Of a stretch of DNA of 64,000 bases, positions 38,185-51,038 are shown one piece after another (the stretch's first letter is position 1; every line of letters starts with the position of its first letter). Source of the DNA: Rhyzopertha dominica (taxonomy: Eukaryota > Arthropoda > Insecta > Coleoptera > Bostrichidae); the NCBI GenBank assembly GCA_025024175.1, contig QCXZ01000042.1, positions 327,501-391,500 on the forward strand, read 5' to 3'. Made by a program: the position numbers and the translations under genes. The notes beneath the pieces were generated by a model that saw only the letters and a list, made by a program, of their open reading frames with translations, did no database searches and was not told the DNA's origin.

Positions 38185-39223
38185 CATAGGCTGAAAAGTC
38201 TTTGGCCTGACCAAAAGATGGCGCCACAAACAAAAAATATCTGGCCTCGTCTTAGAGTACTAAACTTGACTAAAATACTGTCGAAGTTTCATGCCATTTC
38301 ATCCAATCGTTCTCAAGTTATTGGTCTCAAAGTGACGCTACCTTTGCTTTTCTTGTTTATAACAGAAAAAGGTGAATTTCGTGTTATGACAAAACACTGT
38401 TTCCTGATGGGAAAAAACACCGACGATGCAAAGCAATGGCTTGACAAGTGTTACGGCAAATCTGCCCCAGCATATTCAACGGTCAAGTACTGGTTTGCTG
38501 AATTTCGTTGCAACTGTATCAGCATTCCCGTTCAGGAAGGCCACAAGAGGCAGTAACGCCAGAAAACAGCGAAAATTCGTGAAATTGTGTTGGGTAACCG
38601 TTAAGTAAAATTAAGTGAGTTAGTTAACATCGTTGGCATCTCAAAGGCACGCGTAGGTCATATCATTCACGAATTTTTACAAAAGGAAAAGCTTTGTGCG
38701 CGATGGGTGCAGCGTATTTTGAACATCGATCAAAAAAGATAAACGTGTTCGACTTTCAAACAACAAACTGGCACTGATCAAACGTAATAAGAACGAGTTT
38801 CTGCGCCGATTTGTGACAATAAATATAATAATAAACAATATTACTGTGCGTTATTGGATCGATTGGATGTCAAGATCAAAGCCAAACGCCCTCATTTGGC
38901 AAAGAAAAAATTGATCTTTCACCAAGACAATGATCCGGTTCATTCAGCTTGTGATACGACCGATAAATTGAAGGAATTGCGGTATGAACTAGTCGTACAC
39001 CCACCGTATTCGCCAGATTTGGCCCCCAGACTCAAAAAGTGGCTCGCTGGAAAAAGATTTCACTCAAATGAGGAGGTCAACATGGAAACAAACGCCTATT
39101 TAGAAGGCCTCGACGCTTCCCACTATCAAACCGGTATCGAAATGTAAATGTCGAAAAACAAAGCCCTATTTTCATTCAATAAAACGTTATTTCGTTGTTA
39201 GGCCAAAGACTTTTCAGCCCATG
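38185..39223 (+). mobile_element. Degenerate mariner, about 1.04 kb
   Basis: The terminal repeats are TAGGCTGAAAAGTCTTTGGC at the left and the complement, GCCAAAGACTTTTCAGCCCA, at the right, next to TA on the right. The body holds transposase pieces in several frames: DAKQWLDKCYGKSAPAYSTV (38425-38490), VGISKARVGHIIHEFLQKEK (about 38625), CARWVQRIL (WVPH-like), KLIFHQDNDPVHSA (second Asp block) and HPPYSPDLAPRLKKWLAGKR (third block). The first catalytic-Asp region is deleted. The last frame (38854-39147) runs to the stop. Related to the partial copy at 63912-64000. Confidence 0.85.
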
Positions 39224-40996
39224 TAGTACGTACCAATACGTTACTGGATAAGTTCAAGACAGCAATCTTTATTTGTGGAATACTTTATTTTGCACATATA
39301 AGAAATATCGTCTGTCTTCAACGCAGTGTGAATGTAAGACGACAGATTTACTACATTATATTTATTAAAAGAATATGTAATGTAAAACAGAGTAAGCCGT
39401 TTTTTAGTAAAATATATTTCTTTAGATTCTCGTTTTGACAGCTACAGTCTACGAGGGTGAATGCTTTCAGCGTCCAAGATCAAAGCACAAAACATATTTA
39501 CATATGAAAAATTTAATAGCATCAAACACAATGAGTTCAAATCATACAAAATAATTATACTTGAATCTTTATTAGGTCAAAAGATTTGCGCGGTAAGCTC
39601 TGAGTAGTTTGAATTTACTTGTCAAGTTCTGTTATTTGAGAATCAATCAAACTAGTGTGTTTTCGAGAGCATAATAACTATTATACGCACTGTGATGTAG
39701 ACACTATACTAGGGTCGATAAGAAAAAAAACATGCTGTCAAAATACACAAAAATTCTGCTCCAACAGTGCAATGTATATAAAATCAAGCAGTTCTGGAAT
39801 CCATTGTGCTAACCTTCAATGCCTAGTTTGAATCTGTGCCGCTAAATTGCTCAACCTCGTCTAGCCATTATTATTCCAAAACAAAATTCTCATCTCAAAG
39901 CCAAAACCAGGCCAGCGATTAAGAAACTGCATGCCCAACAAAACAATGAGAAATATGTCACGCCGCATTAGAATCACCGCCGAACAATCTAAAACAGTCG
40001 TTATAATGGAAGAACAATTCCAAATACAGTGTCAAGTTTAGCAGGTCAATGCTGGCGATGATTACGAAACAAACATCTTTTTACAAAACACGCACGAAAT
40101 TAAATATCGATGTCGTTGGAAAGTTGAATACACCCGAGGGTCACACTAACAATGTTCACCAATCAAATTGTGGATTCCCCCGCGGCGATTGTACGATGAG
40201 GATTACAAAATTTTTGCTTGACCACAAAGTGGGCGTTTAGGTAATCTTCGGATTAGTAAAGGTGTTTTTGGTTTTGTGTTAGCGGTTATTGGTATGAGAA
40301 TGAAAAACTCTGTCTGGGTAAGTAGTCTTTTCGAAAATTATCATTATATGAAATTCAATTACCTACAGTTGAATTAGTTTTAGTTTTACCAATACACGGT
40401 GGTCTTTTATCGAGTCTTTCATTTTACACATAATGCTTCCACATCGAGATAAGAGCTTCTAAAGTTGCAAAAAATTTGCTCGTAACATACATTTTTTAAG
40501 TTTTATTTCTACCAAATTTGATACATGCTCAGTTGCGTTCCTGAAGCTATTGATAAATCACCTAAAGAGTTGCAGATTAGTATATCTGTATAATTAGAAA
40601 CAAGTATTTACACTATTAGTTTGGAACCTTAAAAAATCTAGGCTGTTTAGAAAAAAGGATAATCTAGGTATCACAGGTATCGGTATCGGTATCGGTAAAC
40701 CAGTTCTACGTATTGAAATCCTTAACAAACCACACATGAATAGATCAGTAGTTAACTTCAATTTATGATTTATGGTGTCATATAGATTATAATCAAAGGT
40801 AATGCATTTGTGAAATGCGACTAGTTTAATTAATTTCTCACACTTCTGATGGGTAACGGTATATAGCACTTGGTGCGATCAAAGCGCATATAAATCAATC
40901 TTAATTCATATCAATTAAGATTAATTGTACATAGGTAATAAGTATGAGCTTAAGTAAACTACAATGTCAAAATATTCGCAGCCCGACTTATTTATA
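39224..40996. other. Tract with no recognised gene
   Basis: Contains TACGAGGGTGAATGCTTTCA at 39450, which recurs at 60077 before the Penelope-like element, and a short (GGTATC)n run at about 40673-40696. No exon was recognised. Confidence 0.45.
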
Positions 40997-42240
40997 CAGG
41001 ATGTTTCACGAATGATAATGACCCTGACGAAATTAAAAATGCAACCCAAAACCATCGTCTTAAAAAATATAAAACGTAGAGAGCTGTATAAATTAATAAA
41101 TTTTGACATAAACTTCAAACTTGCTTTAAGTAAATTCGGTATTGTAAAACAAATTTTATTTTTGAAACATGTTTATTCAATAACATTAATGTAATAAATG
41201 CTCAAAATGTCGCCCTCCGCTGTTTTCACAAGCTTGAATTCGTGCCCAAAACGATCTTTTAACATGCATTAACATTTCTGGAGTGATGGATCTACATGCA
41301 TCACGTATTTTAATTTCTAAATGTTCTACACTTTCAATTGGTGTTTGGTATACTTGCTCTTTTACCATTCCCCACAGAAAAATATCCAAAAGAGTAAGGG
41401 CCGGGCTTCTCGGTGGCCAAGGATTAATTGAACCTCTTCCTATCCATCGGTTAGCCAAAACCAAATCAAGATGATTTCGCACTATTCTATGATAATGCGC
41501 AGGTGCCCCATCTTGATGGAACCATAGATCTTGTCTTACTTGTAAATTTACGTTTTGGACAAATATCGGTAAAATGTTTCTTAAAAAATTTAGATAAGTA
41601 TTGCCGTTTAAACTATCGCGAAAAAAATAAGGCCCAACAATTTGATTCCCCAATATTCCTCACCAGACATTCGTCGAGTAGATAGTTTGAAAATGTCCTT
41701 CTTGAATCCCAACGTGGATTTTCTTGCACATAATAATGCATGTTATGTTTGTTAACTACATCATTATTAGAAAATCTTGCTTCATCTGAGAAGCAAATGT
41801 TGTCATAAAATCCCACATTCAAATATTGGCGTTCCTGAAAAACAGTTACAAAAAGCCAGCCTTTGAGGATAATCTGTCTCCTTTAAGGCCTGAACTAATT
41901 GCAAGTGATACGGATGAAATTGATTGCCTTTAATTATTCGGTGTACTGAAGACAAATACCGGTTGCTCTTGAGACTAGTCAAAGGACTAATATGGGGATT
42001 TTCGTCAATCATTTCCAATACTCTAATTTCATTGTCAGGGCCTGCTGCTGTTCTTTCTCTTGACTTTTTAAGTGGTGGCCAGTTTGTCCTTTAAGTTAAT
42101 TGAAGTCTCTTAAAAATTGTATCGGCAGGAGCTCTTCTATTTGGAAAACGTTATCTGTATAAACGGGCAGCAGCGGAAGCATTTTTCTTGCATTAACCAT
42201 AAATCAAAATCATATCTGTTCTTTCATCATTTGAATACAT
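40997..42240 (-). mobile_element. IS630/Tc1-mariner superfamily transposase gene, broken; one CAGGATGTTTC end
   Basis: On the minus strand the coding remnant starts near 42240 with MYSNDERTDMILIYG (the N-terminal HTH start common in this insect family) and continues as NEIRVLEMIDENPHISPLTS (42018 down). It ends in a 155-codon frame (41653-41186) with GPYFFRDSLNGNTYLNFL, WFHQDGAPAHY (second catalytic Asp), a SINPWPPRSPALTLLDIF block and WGMVKEQVY. In relatives the last block normally reads SPDLTPLDF, so the third acid is Ala here and the enzyme would be inactive even without the frame breaks. The 3' end of the element is TACAGGATGTTTCACGAATG at 40995. The other end was not found. Confidence 0.8.
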
Positions 42241-42365
42241 TTTGACTTTTAATAAATAAATAAATAAAAAGAAGCTTTAGACCAATTGAAAAAAAACAGA
42301 TGTTAATTATACATTAATTATGCTGTGCAATGACATTCCCGTAACTATAGCAAAATAATTTTGCA

Positions 42366-42587
42366 ATGATCGCTATCTGCCTAACCATATGTGTGGCGAA
42401 ATGCACTATCATTGAGGCCATGAAGTGTAAAAATGACAGTGATAGAGTGGTCAGAGTGTGGGCTAAGCACACCGAGGTGTTCCTGTTTAACGCCTTGTGG
42501 TACCGGAAGAGAGATTCACACGAATTAGATTGGATATTTGAACGGGCTCCCCTCAATGACATCGATTTAATTAGAGGTGGTATTTAA
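42366..42587 (+). CDS. Candidate small secreted peptide or first exon, unrecognised
   Basis: A 73-codon frame starts with a plausible signal peptide (MIAICLTICVAKCTIIEA). It continues with a charged, Trp-containing sequence: VRVWAKHTEVFLFNALWYRK, then KRDSHELDWIFERAP, then PLNDIDLIRGG. A dibasic KR lies in the middle and the codons are more GC-rich than the neighbourhood. The end (RGGI, stop) could instead be a splice donor (AGAGGTG|GTATTT). No family was recognised. It may be a neuropeptide-like precursor, the first exon of a larger secreted protein, or chance. Confidence 0.3.
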   Translation: MIAICLTICVAKCTIIEAMKCKNDSDRVVRVWAKHTEVFLFNALWYRKRDSHELDWIFERAPLNDIDLIRGGI

Positions 42588-45500
42588 CTAACTAGAAATG
42601 AACGGAAAAATCGAGCGCACAAAGCCACTAATTAACTGTAACAGCCCACGAGTTACCGGCAGTAACAAAATTAAATTTCAATTGACCATAATGGTAATAG
42701 AACATACAAATGGTAAAACTTGGATATCTGTGGAATAAAATTTGAAAAGAAAAAAACGGTATATGCTTTGAGCGAATCGTGTTTCCAGCGAACACGAGCG
42801 ATGGTCCTACAGGGGAGGGTGCTCCGAGGTAACAAGATTTTTCGGCCACCTAATGACATTTATTGCTCCTAATCCTTATACAGGAAGCGTCAGGTATAGG
42901 AACAGCAAGCGCCTCATAATACTGTCTGTAAATTCTTTAAAAAAAGCAGTTAACTAAGGGCTGTAGTAAATACGGTAGAAAGAATCGGTAGAATTGGTAA
43001 AAGAGCGATAGATATAAGTATGTGCATTCTGCATAATATAGGAATAATAAGATGCCGGTTATTTTCTACACTATTCCGAATATATGTATAAGCCCCACCA
43101 CTTCATCCCTTACCACTACTTTACAAAAATAGTCAAGAACATTTCCTATTCTTAAAGCAAGGGGTGGCAGCATACTTGTTCTTCGTTACGTAGTTTATGC
43201 GACAATTGTCGGCCGTACGACACCAAATATATATTTATATTGATATAAAAACTAAAAGATAATGCAGCTGGAATACGGAAATAGCCAAAGCGGAGAAAAG
43301 GGCAAAAGGGCAGCTAGATAACTAACTAGAAGCAGCTACAAAAATAATTGGAAAAGGACGGGAACATATTAAAATTCTTAAGGAATATGACACATCTACA
43401 AGCATTTGAATAATCGTTTAAGTCTTGTAATATTTGTAAAGTGATATATTAAATCTATATATATTTGATATTTATATTATATATTTAAATCCTTTAAAAA
43501 TAATATATGCATATTTGAATACATACATAAGACTCCTAAGAGCGCTCATGCATTTTTTTATCGATAATATAGAAGGCCATGTAACTAATGAAAATTATTG
43601 TTTATTTGGAGATACGTTCCTATGCATTGTTTACCATCAAGTATTTACGTCCACTTTGACGAAAAACGTAAAATCTCATTAAATTATTAAAAAATTGGAA
43701 TAATACTAAAATTAGTAAAGATAAACCTACCAATGTATACATTTTCTTAATCAGAAAAAATTGTTCTTTTCAACCATAGCAAAGCCTATGGTTTCCATAT
43801 TAAATTATGAAAATTAGTTTTATATCTAAAAAATGTGTCCCTCTAAAAACATTCTCAGTACGCCACTGCATTCAGAATAAAAATATCTATAAAAAATGTC
43901 TCTACAGTTTTTTGTGTCTTTATAGCCGATCGAGATATTGAGAACTGAAGATATGTTACATTATTCAAAAGTTGGCTATGGCTTTAAAATAAAAGACGAT
44001 GCAAAAATGGCGATGGTACAGCTCAATTCACAACAAAAAAGTAATACAGTAATGGCGAAGCCGCAACGCTCTAGCATTTATAGTTGCCGAGATACCCTAC
44101 AATTACAACGAAAATGGGACACCCTGTAGGTACATAATATCTGCATTATATTATTTATTTGTATCCCAATTCAAACTGTATGTAAATGAAGTAAATTTAA
44201 TTAACGTGGTAATTAACCAGTTTTTTTATAAGTCTGTGATAGTTATTTTAATGCACTTTACATCAATTTTATTAATATGTCCTATTAAATAGTAAAACAA
44301 TTAGACAAAAAATGTGTGGTAAAGCACTTCTTAATTTACACCGAGTTTGCCAATTAATAGAAGTTACCTGAATATTAAAAGAAAGTTGTCAGTTATTCCA
44401 AGTAGGACCTAGATGATAAGTAGTGGCAACTATTCGTTTTACTTCAATGAATTCCGATCAATCTAAAATAGTGCAAAACACTCAGCAGGCTTTAAATACA
44501 TAGTATCTATGTCAAGTATAATAACGATTTCATTAAGCTTTTTATGCCACACCGTTTACACGATACCTTGTCAGTTTTGAGACGTGCTGAAATGCAATTT
44601 TGCTATTACGAGTAATATATGGACAAGCAGTTGGAATTATCAGGTGTAAAAAACTAGTAGGTTTGGTTTGCAGCAAACTGGAATGGAAAGTATGTGTGGA
44701 ATAGAGGAGATATACAAAGTAATTGAACATAGCGATGGCTCGTTTTAACTAGAACGCAAGGTATATAATTTTTTTTTTCAAATACGTTCGCTTATCTATG
44801 AAAAAAGAAGTGCAAATGTATTTCTTTTCAAGTAGATACCTATGTAATGTAACATTTCGTCCTACTATGGAAGTACTATAAAAGAAGTTAAACGGGGACC
44901 AAAAATTGTCGTTCCCAATACATATTAATCTGTTATTTAAAATTTAACTTCTGGTTATCCTTAAAAATCTAAGGTTATAATCGCCTGAAAACCGCAATTT
45001 CAATAATGACTAGCATTGAATAAACGGTTTCGTTATAATTGGGGCATTAATAACAATTAACGTTATATGATAAATGACCACTTCCGTGCCGTTGTTCACA
45101 CTTAGTCACAAGTCGTATGAGATTATCAATCAAACGGACAGACAAGAGGTGCAATGAATAGTGACACCTCTGTCCGGTGTTCTTTGCATAGAGGGCGTCA
45201 ATTCGAGGAAAAAAAGTAGCGTGATAACTGCTGTCATTGATCTTATTTTTTACATGTCTGCACTGAAAACCGGAACCAGTGTTACGTGTCGCATTCGCAA
45301 TATGATTAATATTATAGGTTCTTTAGTAACAACTTTGTGACGTATGAGTCCAGTGTTGCAAAGATTCCAACGTCCTGGTACTGCTTTGTCAACAGTGTTC
45401 TTATTAACTATAAGATTAAAAGGTATTTTTTTCTTCTGTAAATTATTATTTTATTCTCTAAATACATACAAATAACGTAACGTTACAAAATCGGTGACTC

Positions 45501-45716
45501 AATCTGCTCAAAAAAACCGAACTACAAACTATTCATTATATAGCACAATTGAATTAGCATTAAAATCGAGGAGGGATATATGAGCACCTCCACTGATTAA
45601 GCAAAATGTATAAAATACGAACAAGCAAGAGACTGAACAATGCAAAACCTACCCTGATTATATAAAGAGTGAAAGAAGAGCAAGCCATTCATAGAACGAA
45701 GGAAAAATATATTTAG
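42588..45716. other. Tract with no recognised gene; one repeat end near 44128
   Basis: GGGACACCCTGTA at about 44117-44129 looks like the end of another CAGGGTG-type repeat, but no left partner was found. An imperfect hairpin (GGACAGACAAGAGGTG against CACCTCTGTCC) lies at 45135-45177. No exon was recognised. Confidence 0.4.
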
Positions 45717-45723
45717 GAGCGAG

Positions 45724-47218
45724 GCGAATTTTGGCGTATCTAACTTTAAAGTCGGTTCTGCTCTAATTACCAGTGCAATAAAAATTGCATTGCTACCAAA
45801 CGCAAGTAATTTATAATCGTTAGACCCTTGGTGCGCATCTGAGAAATTATTCTTCGTCTATCTTAATGTATTGCATGAATTGCGGCAAATAATCTTTTAA
45901 GCCCACCACCGGGGTATCCTCTAATCCTTTTCTGAACTTTATTTGGAAATTACGATTTATTAAAATAAATAAAACGATGGAATTCACGCACAAATCAAAT
46001 TTTTCACAACGAAAGATAGCAAATCCTTCATTGTGATGTCTTACACTTACTTTTTGACGGTTGTTATTTATTTATTAACTAACTGTTATTGTAACTGTTT
46101 CTTCAAACAATTAAAAGTTCTCGAAATTATTATCCCACTTTCTAAATACCTAACTGGATATTTAAAATTTTCTCCGAAGTGGCAGGGTACAAAAATTAAA
46201 TCTAGGTATCAGTTTGTTTGAAGTTATTTGGTGTTTGTTAATTTTTGATCACAAAGATGTGGAGACCATGGAATGAACAAAATCAGTCCGATAGTGAAAA
46301 AAAAATAAATAGATGTAGTAAATGTCGATGAAAAGGTTGATATAGAAATTAACGAAGATATTAATCTAATTGGGAATGAACCTGTTGAAGACAGTAAGTT
46401 GGGTATAACAATTTATAAAAGTATTTAATATACCCAAAAATGTTTTAGATGGAATTTCTTCAAAACTTACCAAATCACAACTTTGTTATTCTGAAAAACG
46501 TATGCTAAGAACAATTTATAAAAATCTTCTGGCACAAAGTGAAAAAGCTCCTATAAAAGTGATATTAGAATTGACTGAAGTCCCTGACAGAAGAGTTCTA
46601 AGAATCCTTCACATTAATTAGCAAAAATTGTCATGAAAACCGATAGAATGGTTTGGAGCCAATTAAACATATTGTTCGCAAATTACATTACAGGTATACA
46701 CGTAATTTGTCAGATAGTGTGGTCAAACTAATACGAAAAGAAACAACAAATTTAAACGGTGATTTATGGAGAAATTGCATTGAGCAAGTCATCAAAATTG
46801 AGAATAGTTTTTGTAATAAAGGAGAATCTCCAGAAATAATAAAAAAAAACGATTCAGATGACGCCGATTCGGAAGGTGTAGAAGATGTATAGTTTTTTTA
46901 ATCGATAATACAATATTTTACTAATGTCTTTTTAAAAATTAGTATAATTACATTACCTTAAGAGCCGGTTTATAAAATGTGTTATTAAGTTCATTGCAAT
47001 AATTATATTTAACAAATCAGATGCTGATTTCGGGATAATCGCCCATTTAAATTATATCATATTTACTTAAAAGTGTGCAAAACAATTAAAGACGATAAAA
47101 ACAAGGGCTTAAGGACCATAAATTACTTGCGTTTAGTAACAATGCAATCTTTATTGTACTAGTAATTAGGGCAAAACCGACTTTAAAGTTAGGTAAGCCA
47201 AAATTAGCTTGGTTTATT
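45724..47218 (+). mobile_element. DDE_3-type transposon deletion derivative with about 115-bp inverted repeats
   Basis: Inverted arms: AACTTTAAAGTCGGTTCTGC at about 45745 against the complement of GCAAAACCGACTTTAAAGTT at about 47172, and AACGCAAGTAATTTAT against ATAAATTACTTGCGTT. Inside, one frame begins MWRPWNEQNQSDSE at 46258. A later frame reads LTKSQLCYSEKRMLRTIYKN and VPDRRVLRIL, perhaps the N-terminal DNA-binding part. The 46653-46892 frame is the C-terminal end. The catalytic core between them is absent, so the element is non-autonomous. The outer limits are approximate and no target duplication was identified. Confidence 0.65.
46653..46892 (+). pseudogene. C-terminal fragment of a DDE_3-like transposase
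   Basis: The 79-codon frame opens MEPIKHIVRKLHYRYTRNLS, resembling the NPIE.IW..LK.Y...N block around the catalytic Glu of IS630/DDE_3 enzymes. WRNCIEQVIKIENSF then matches the usual W..C..HV.KIE..F end helix, followed by an acidic tail (DSDDADSEGVEDV). Remnant only. Confidence 0.55.
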
Positions 47219-47378
47219 TTACGTAAAATGGAGGTGACAATAAAAACTAATTTTAGATACGTATTACTTAAACCATAATTTAAATTTTTGATCACAGAAA
47301 AATTTCAGAAAATATTTATACAATATATTTGTTGTTTTGTCGAATCGATCAAATCAATTTAATAAGTGTATACATATA

Positions 47379-47429
47379 ATCGTTGTCTGAATAATATTAA
47401 TATAATAACAGTATTATTCAGACAACGAT
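47379..47429. repeat. Perfect 18-bp stem hairpin
   Basis: ATCGTTGTCTGAATAATA (47379-47396) and its exact complement TATTATTCAGACAACGAT (47412-47429) flank a 15-base loop. It could be a very short MITE or a structured RNA element. No TSD was determined. Confidence 0.75.
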
Positions 47430-48628
47430 ATAATGTAGCAAAAATTAATTACAGCATTAAGTTACGTGTGATCATGAAAGCTTCCGAACATAAGGTTCTA
47501 CCTGGTAATAAAAACAAGTGCGTCAGTGCCCATGACTAAACAAAATTAAACTAGGTGTTCCACCTCAAAACAGCCCGACATAATCGGATCCACTAATCAA
47601 TTTACGCAATGCCAACATTGAACGGTAGCACTGAGCAAACACATGAGAGCCAAGTACTGAAACAATAACGCTAACGTGTGTACAACATGCATGCTACAAT
47701 TACTTCCTAAAACCTTATTATCTCCGTCCACATCTCTTTATTGGCCGCCGAAGGACTTTTTGTACGCAAAACCACTGGCTGCATCTGTGTAACCATAGCG
47801 CATTGCAATCGTTAGTCATGAAATTGAAAAGGAACTGCAGCTCCACAAATTAATTTACTTTCCATCTAGAGCGAACATGCTGCTCGATTTAAATATAAGA
47901 ATAATTGCTCCAGCGGCCTAACACTGATTAGGCTTCCTGCATGTGGACCTAGAAGGTTTTTTCGTTTTGCGCAACGCAAATGCATGATGTGAAGTGCATA
48001 CAAAGGAACGGTTACCTTCGAGACGTATAAACGCGTTGTAGATTTCACATTATTAAGAGAGCACACTGAAAATCCCCGTCGAATACATCAAGATGTCAGT
48101 GGATTGTGGAAAGGTCTCGCCACAATGCAAATTAAAATATTATTCATCGTATGCAAATTAAGTCTGCAGAGACACAACACCTCCGATTTTATTTGATGTC
48201 ATGGGATTCCCTTTAAGTATCATAATCACATTGTATATATATTTTTTTCAAGTGCATGCACTTTATTGAGGAACAAGATTGATAACATGTTTCGATCTTA
48301 CAAAGAGGTCATCATCCATTTTATCAATGGTAAATTAATTACCACTATATATTTTTGAAAGTAATAACAGTATTCTTTTTTTAGACCGCAGGATTTCCAG
48401 AGGATAACTTTAAACTTTGAAATATATAGAAAGCACCAGCATGGATACTGTGTTACACATTTAAACAATATATTTTCCATTAATTTAATTGATACTTTTT
48501 TCAAAAATATCTATATCTTCGTTAATCCGGTACTGCACATAATAACTATGGATCGATTTAATAATATATTCTATTCCTAACTCTTTCCGAATTGGTGCTT
48601 TGTGCAAACAATCCAGTACAAATATGTA
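47430..48628. other. Tract with no recognised gene
   Basis: Nothing recognised on either strand. Confidence 0.45.
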
Positions 48629-49324
48629 CAGAGTGAGCAAATAACAGATCTGGTCGGTCATATCGCATAAACCAGTAGCCCTAGAGCATTGAGGTAAAAA
48701 ATTTCTTAACTAAAGCGGCCAAGAGAAATTGCTGGAAAACATTTTCGAGTTTGTAAAGTGACCGCCAGAGGGCGCTGTGGCACATCCAAATTACAAAATT
48801 AATGTTTGTGTCATTTTTAGCGTACTAAATGTTTGCAGTATTAAACATATTAAGATTGTTTGGTCTAAAATCTACCATTTTTATTTAGAACATTTTTTTT
48901 GTTAAATGTCAAATAAAGGAGTGGGGAGCGGGTGAATATTAATATAAAAGATCACTAATATTTCAGGTTTGGCTTGACCGATTTCAACCAACGAGGTGTC
49001 GTTTTCAAGAGCTTATGTGCCCTTATAAAAAGCAATTTTAAGTGTTAGAATATAGTTTGTATGTTGACCGCCAAGAGGGCGGTTTCTGAAGTTACTACAA
49101 AAATATCGATTTTTCTCGAAATTTTTAAATGCAACGATATAAGGCTGTTTACTTCATTAAAAGAATAATGGAATATAGACTAAAATGGTGAGAACCGCAC
49201 CTTCATATGTTGTTTTAATCTAAAGATATTAAAGATTGAATAGCAGAACTTAGTGATTTTATACAGTATAATTTTTGAAATGTAAAATTTGCTTGGAACA
49301 ATAAATTTAACCGACAGATCAAAA

Positions 49325-49366
<42 letters not shown>

Positions 49367-49375
49367 ACGAATACT
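49325..49375. repeat. (TTA)n microsatellite in the left arm
   Basis: About 16 units. The mirror (TAA)n is at 51238-51268 in the right arm, so the repeat predates or formed with the palindrome. Confidence 0.9.
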
Positions 49376-49863
49376 AAAAACAGCACAGTTGCTATAAATA
49401 TATAAAAAATAGCGGAACAGTTACTCAAGACAAAAGCCATTTGAACTAAAATTCGGTAACAATAAACTCAACTAATTCTACCTTTATAATTATTAATACT
49501 CAAATGAAGAGTAGCTCAAAATACAAAGTACCGCAACAAACATAATAAAAAATAAACTATACTAAACTAACTNAACAAATTATTATTAATAAAACCAAAG
49601 TGCAGACTAACNAACATTATAGAGCATTGGAGCAAACGCAAAACAAAAGTAAATTGTCCTAAATATGAAATAACAATTTTAACGGTTTTTTTTTTGTTCT
49701 GGGACCTGTAATCCACACTCCGATTGATATAACCTGTAATTATGTTCGTTAAAATTGTTATTTCATATTTAGGATAATTTACTTTTGTTTTGTGTTTACT
49801 CCAATGCTCTATAATGTTAGTTAGTCTGCACTCTGGTTTTATTAATAATAATAATTTGTTCCG

Positions 49864-49865
49864 TT

Positions 49866-49902
<37 letters not shown>

Positions 49903-51038
49903 AGCACTGCGAGCCTAAAAGGCCCATGGCTTGGTCTATTTTTGCACTCCACAATTTCCTGTTCTGGGCATCTTGATTCCAACAGTTACTCTTCAAGTAC
50001 AGTCTGACATCCTCCTCTACTTCATCTCTCCATCTTTCCCTCGGTCTTCCTCTTCGTTTCCTTCCTCCAATTTCACTCTTCAGTATCCTTTTTGGCACTC
50101 GTTCTTCCGGCATTCTCACTATGTGTCCCAACCACCTCAACCGCTGGGCCTTTACGATACCCACTATATTTGGTTCTTTATAAAGTTCTTACAGTTCATA
50201 GTTCGACCTTCGCTGCCACATTCCATCCACCAATTTTCCTCTAAAGATTTTTCTTAACACTTTTCTTTCCCACACGCACAACATTGACTGTTCACATTTT
50301 TTCAACGTCCACACCTCACTTCCGAATGTAACTATTGGTCTAATGACAGTCTTATAGATTTGCAGTTTTAAAGATCGAGATATTACTTTATTGTACATTA
50401 CATTTCTCAAAGCCATAATACATCTATTACCCGCAAGCAGCCTTGTTCTTATTTCTTCACTTATGTCTGGCTTTCTTGTAAACACTGTACCCAAATACAC
50501 AAAACGCTCCACCTCCTCGAAGTTGTACACCTTGCCACTCCTAAGCCTTACCGTTAGCTTCCTTCCCATATTGTATTCTTCATCACTCCACTTCATGTAT
50601 TTAGTTTTTGCTTCGTTTACTTCCAAGCCCATTTCAGTTGCAGTTGTTAATAAGCGCTCTAACACTGTCCGCAATTCCGGGGAACTGCGAGTTAATATAG
50701 CGATGTCATCCGCAAAAGCCAAACACTGGTGCCTTTTGTGGTACACTAGACCCGAGCGACTTATGTTGGCTTCTCTCATGACTTTTTCCAACATTACATT
50801 AAACAGAATGGGCGATAACGGATCCCCTTGCCTTAAACCTTCTCCAACTCTAAACTTCCGTGACAGCTTACCATTAAACTTTACTCTATTTTCAGTGTTT
50901 TGCAAAGTCATTTTTATCAATCTTATTATCTTGCTAGGTACTTCGAATTCTTCCAAAGCTTCATACAGTTTATGCCGTTTCACTTTATCGTATGCTTGTT
51001 TAAAATCTATAAACACTATTTCGGTGTGCTTTTGGTTT
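49864..51038 (-). mobile_element. 5'-truncated LINE inserted into the foldback element, TTGGTTT duplication
   Basis: TTGGTTT occurs at both borders (49864-49870 and 51032-51038), and the foldback arm reads continuously if the segment between is removed. The 3' end is an (AT)n run (49870-49899), as in LINE clades with microsatellite tails. The 5' end is cut within RT domain 1, the normal result of incomplete reverse transcription. Confidence 0.85.
49901..51016 (-). pseudogene. Non-LTR reverse transcriptase, C-terminal 372 codons with one in-frame stop
   Basis: One frame runs from 51016 down to the stop at 49901, broken only by a TAA at 50189-50191. RT landmarks: FIDFKQAYDKVKRHKLYEAL, GLRQGDPLSPILFN, LAFADDIAIL (catalytic Asp pair intact), EVNEAKTKYM, FVYLGTVFTRKPDI and the thumb (IYKTVIRPIVTFGSEVWTLK). 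After the stop the frame continues ELYKEPNIVGIVKAQRLRWL, then GHIVRMPEERVPK and GRPRERWRDEVEEDV, a C-terminal signature of many insect endonuclease-RT elements. The endonuclease and RT domain 0 are lost by 5' truncation. Only one lesion suggests a young insertion. The clade is unresolved. Confidence 0.88.

Noticed and set aside
43938..44129. 63-codon frame ending at GGGACACCCTG
   Set aside because: Overlaps what looks like a repeat terminus; more likely transposon debris than a gene.
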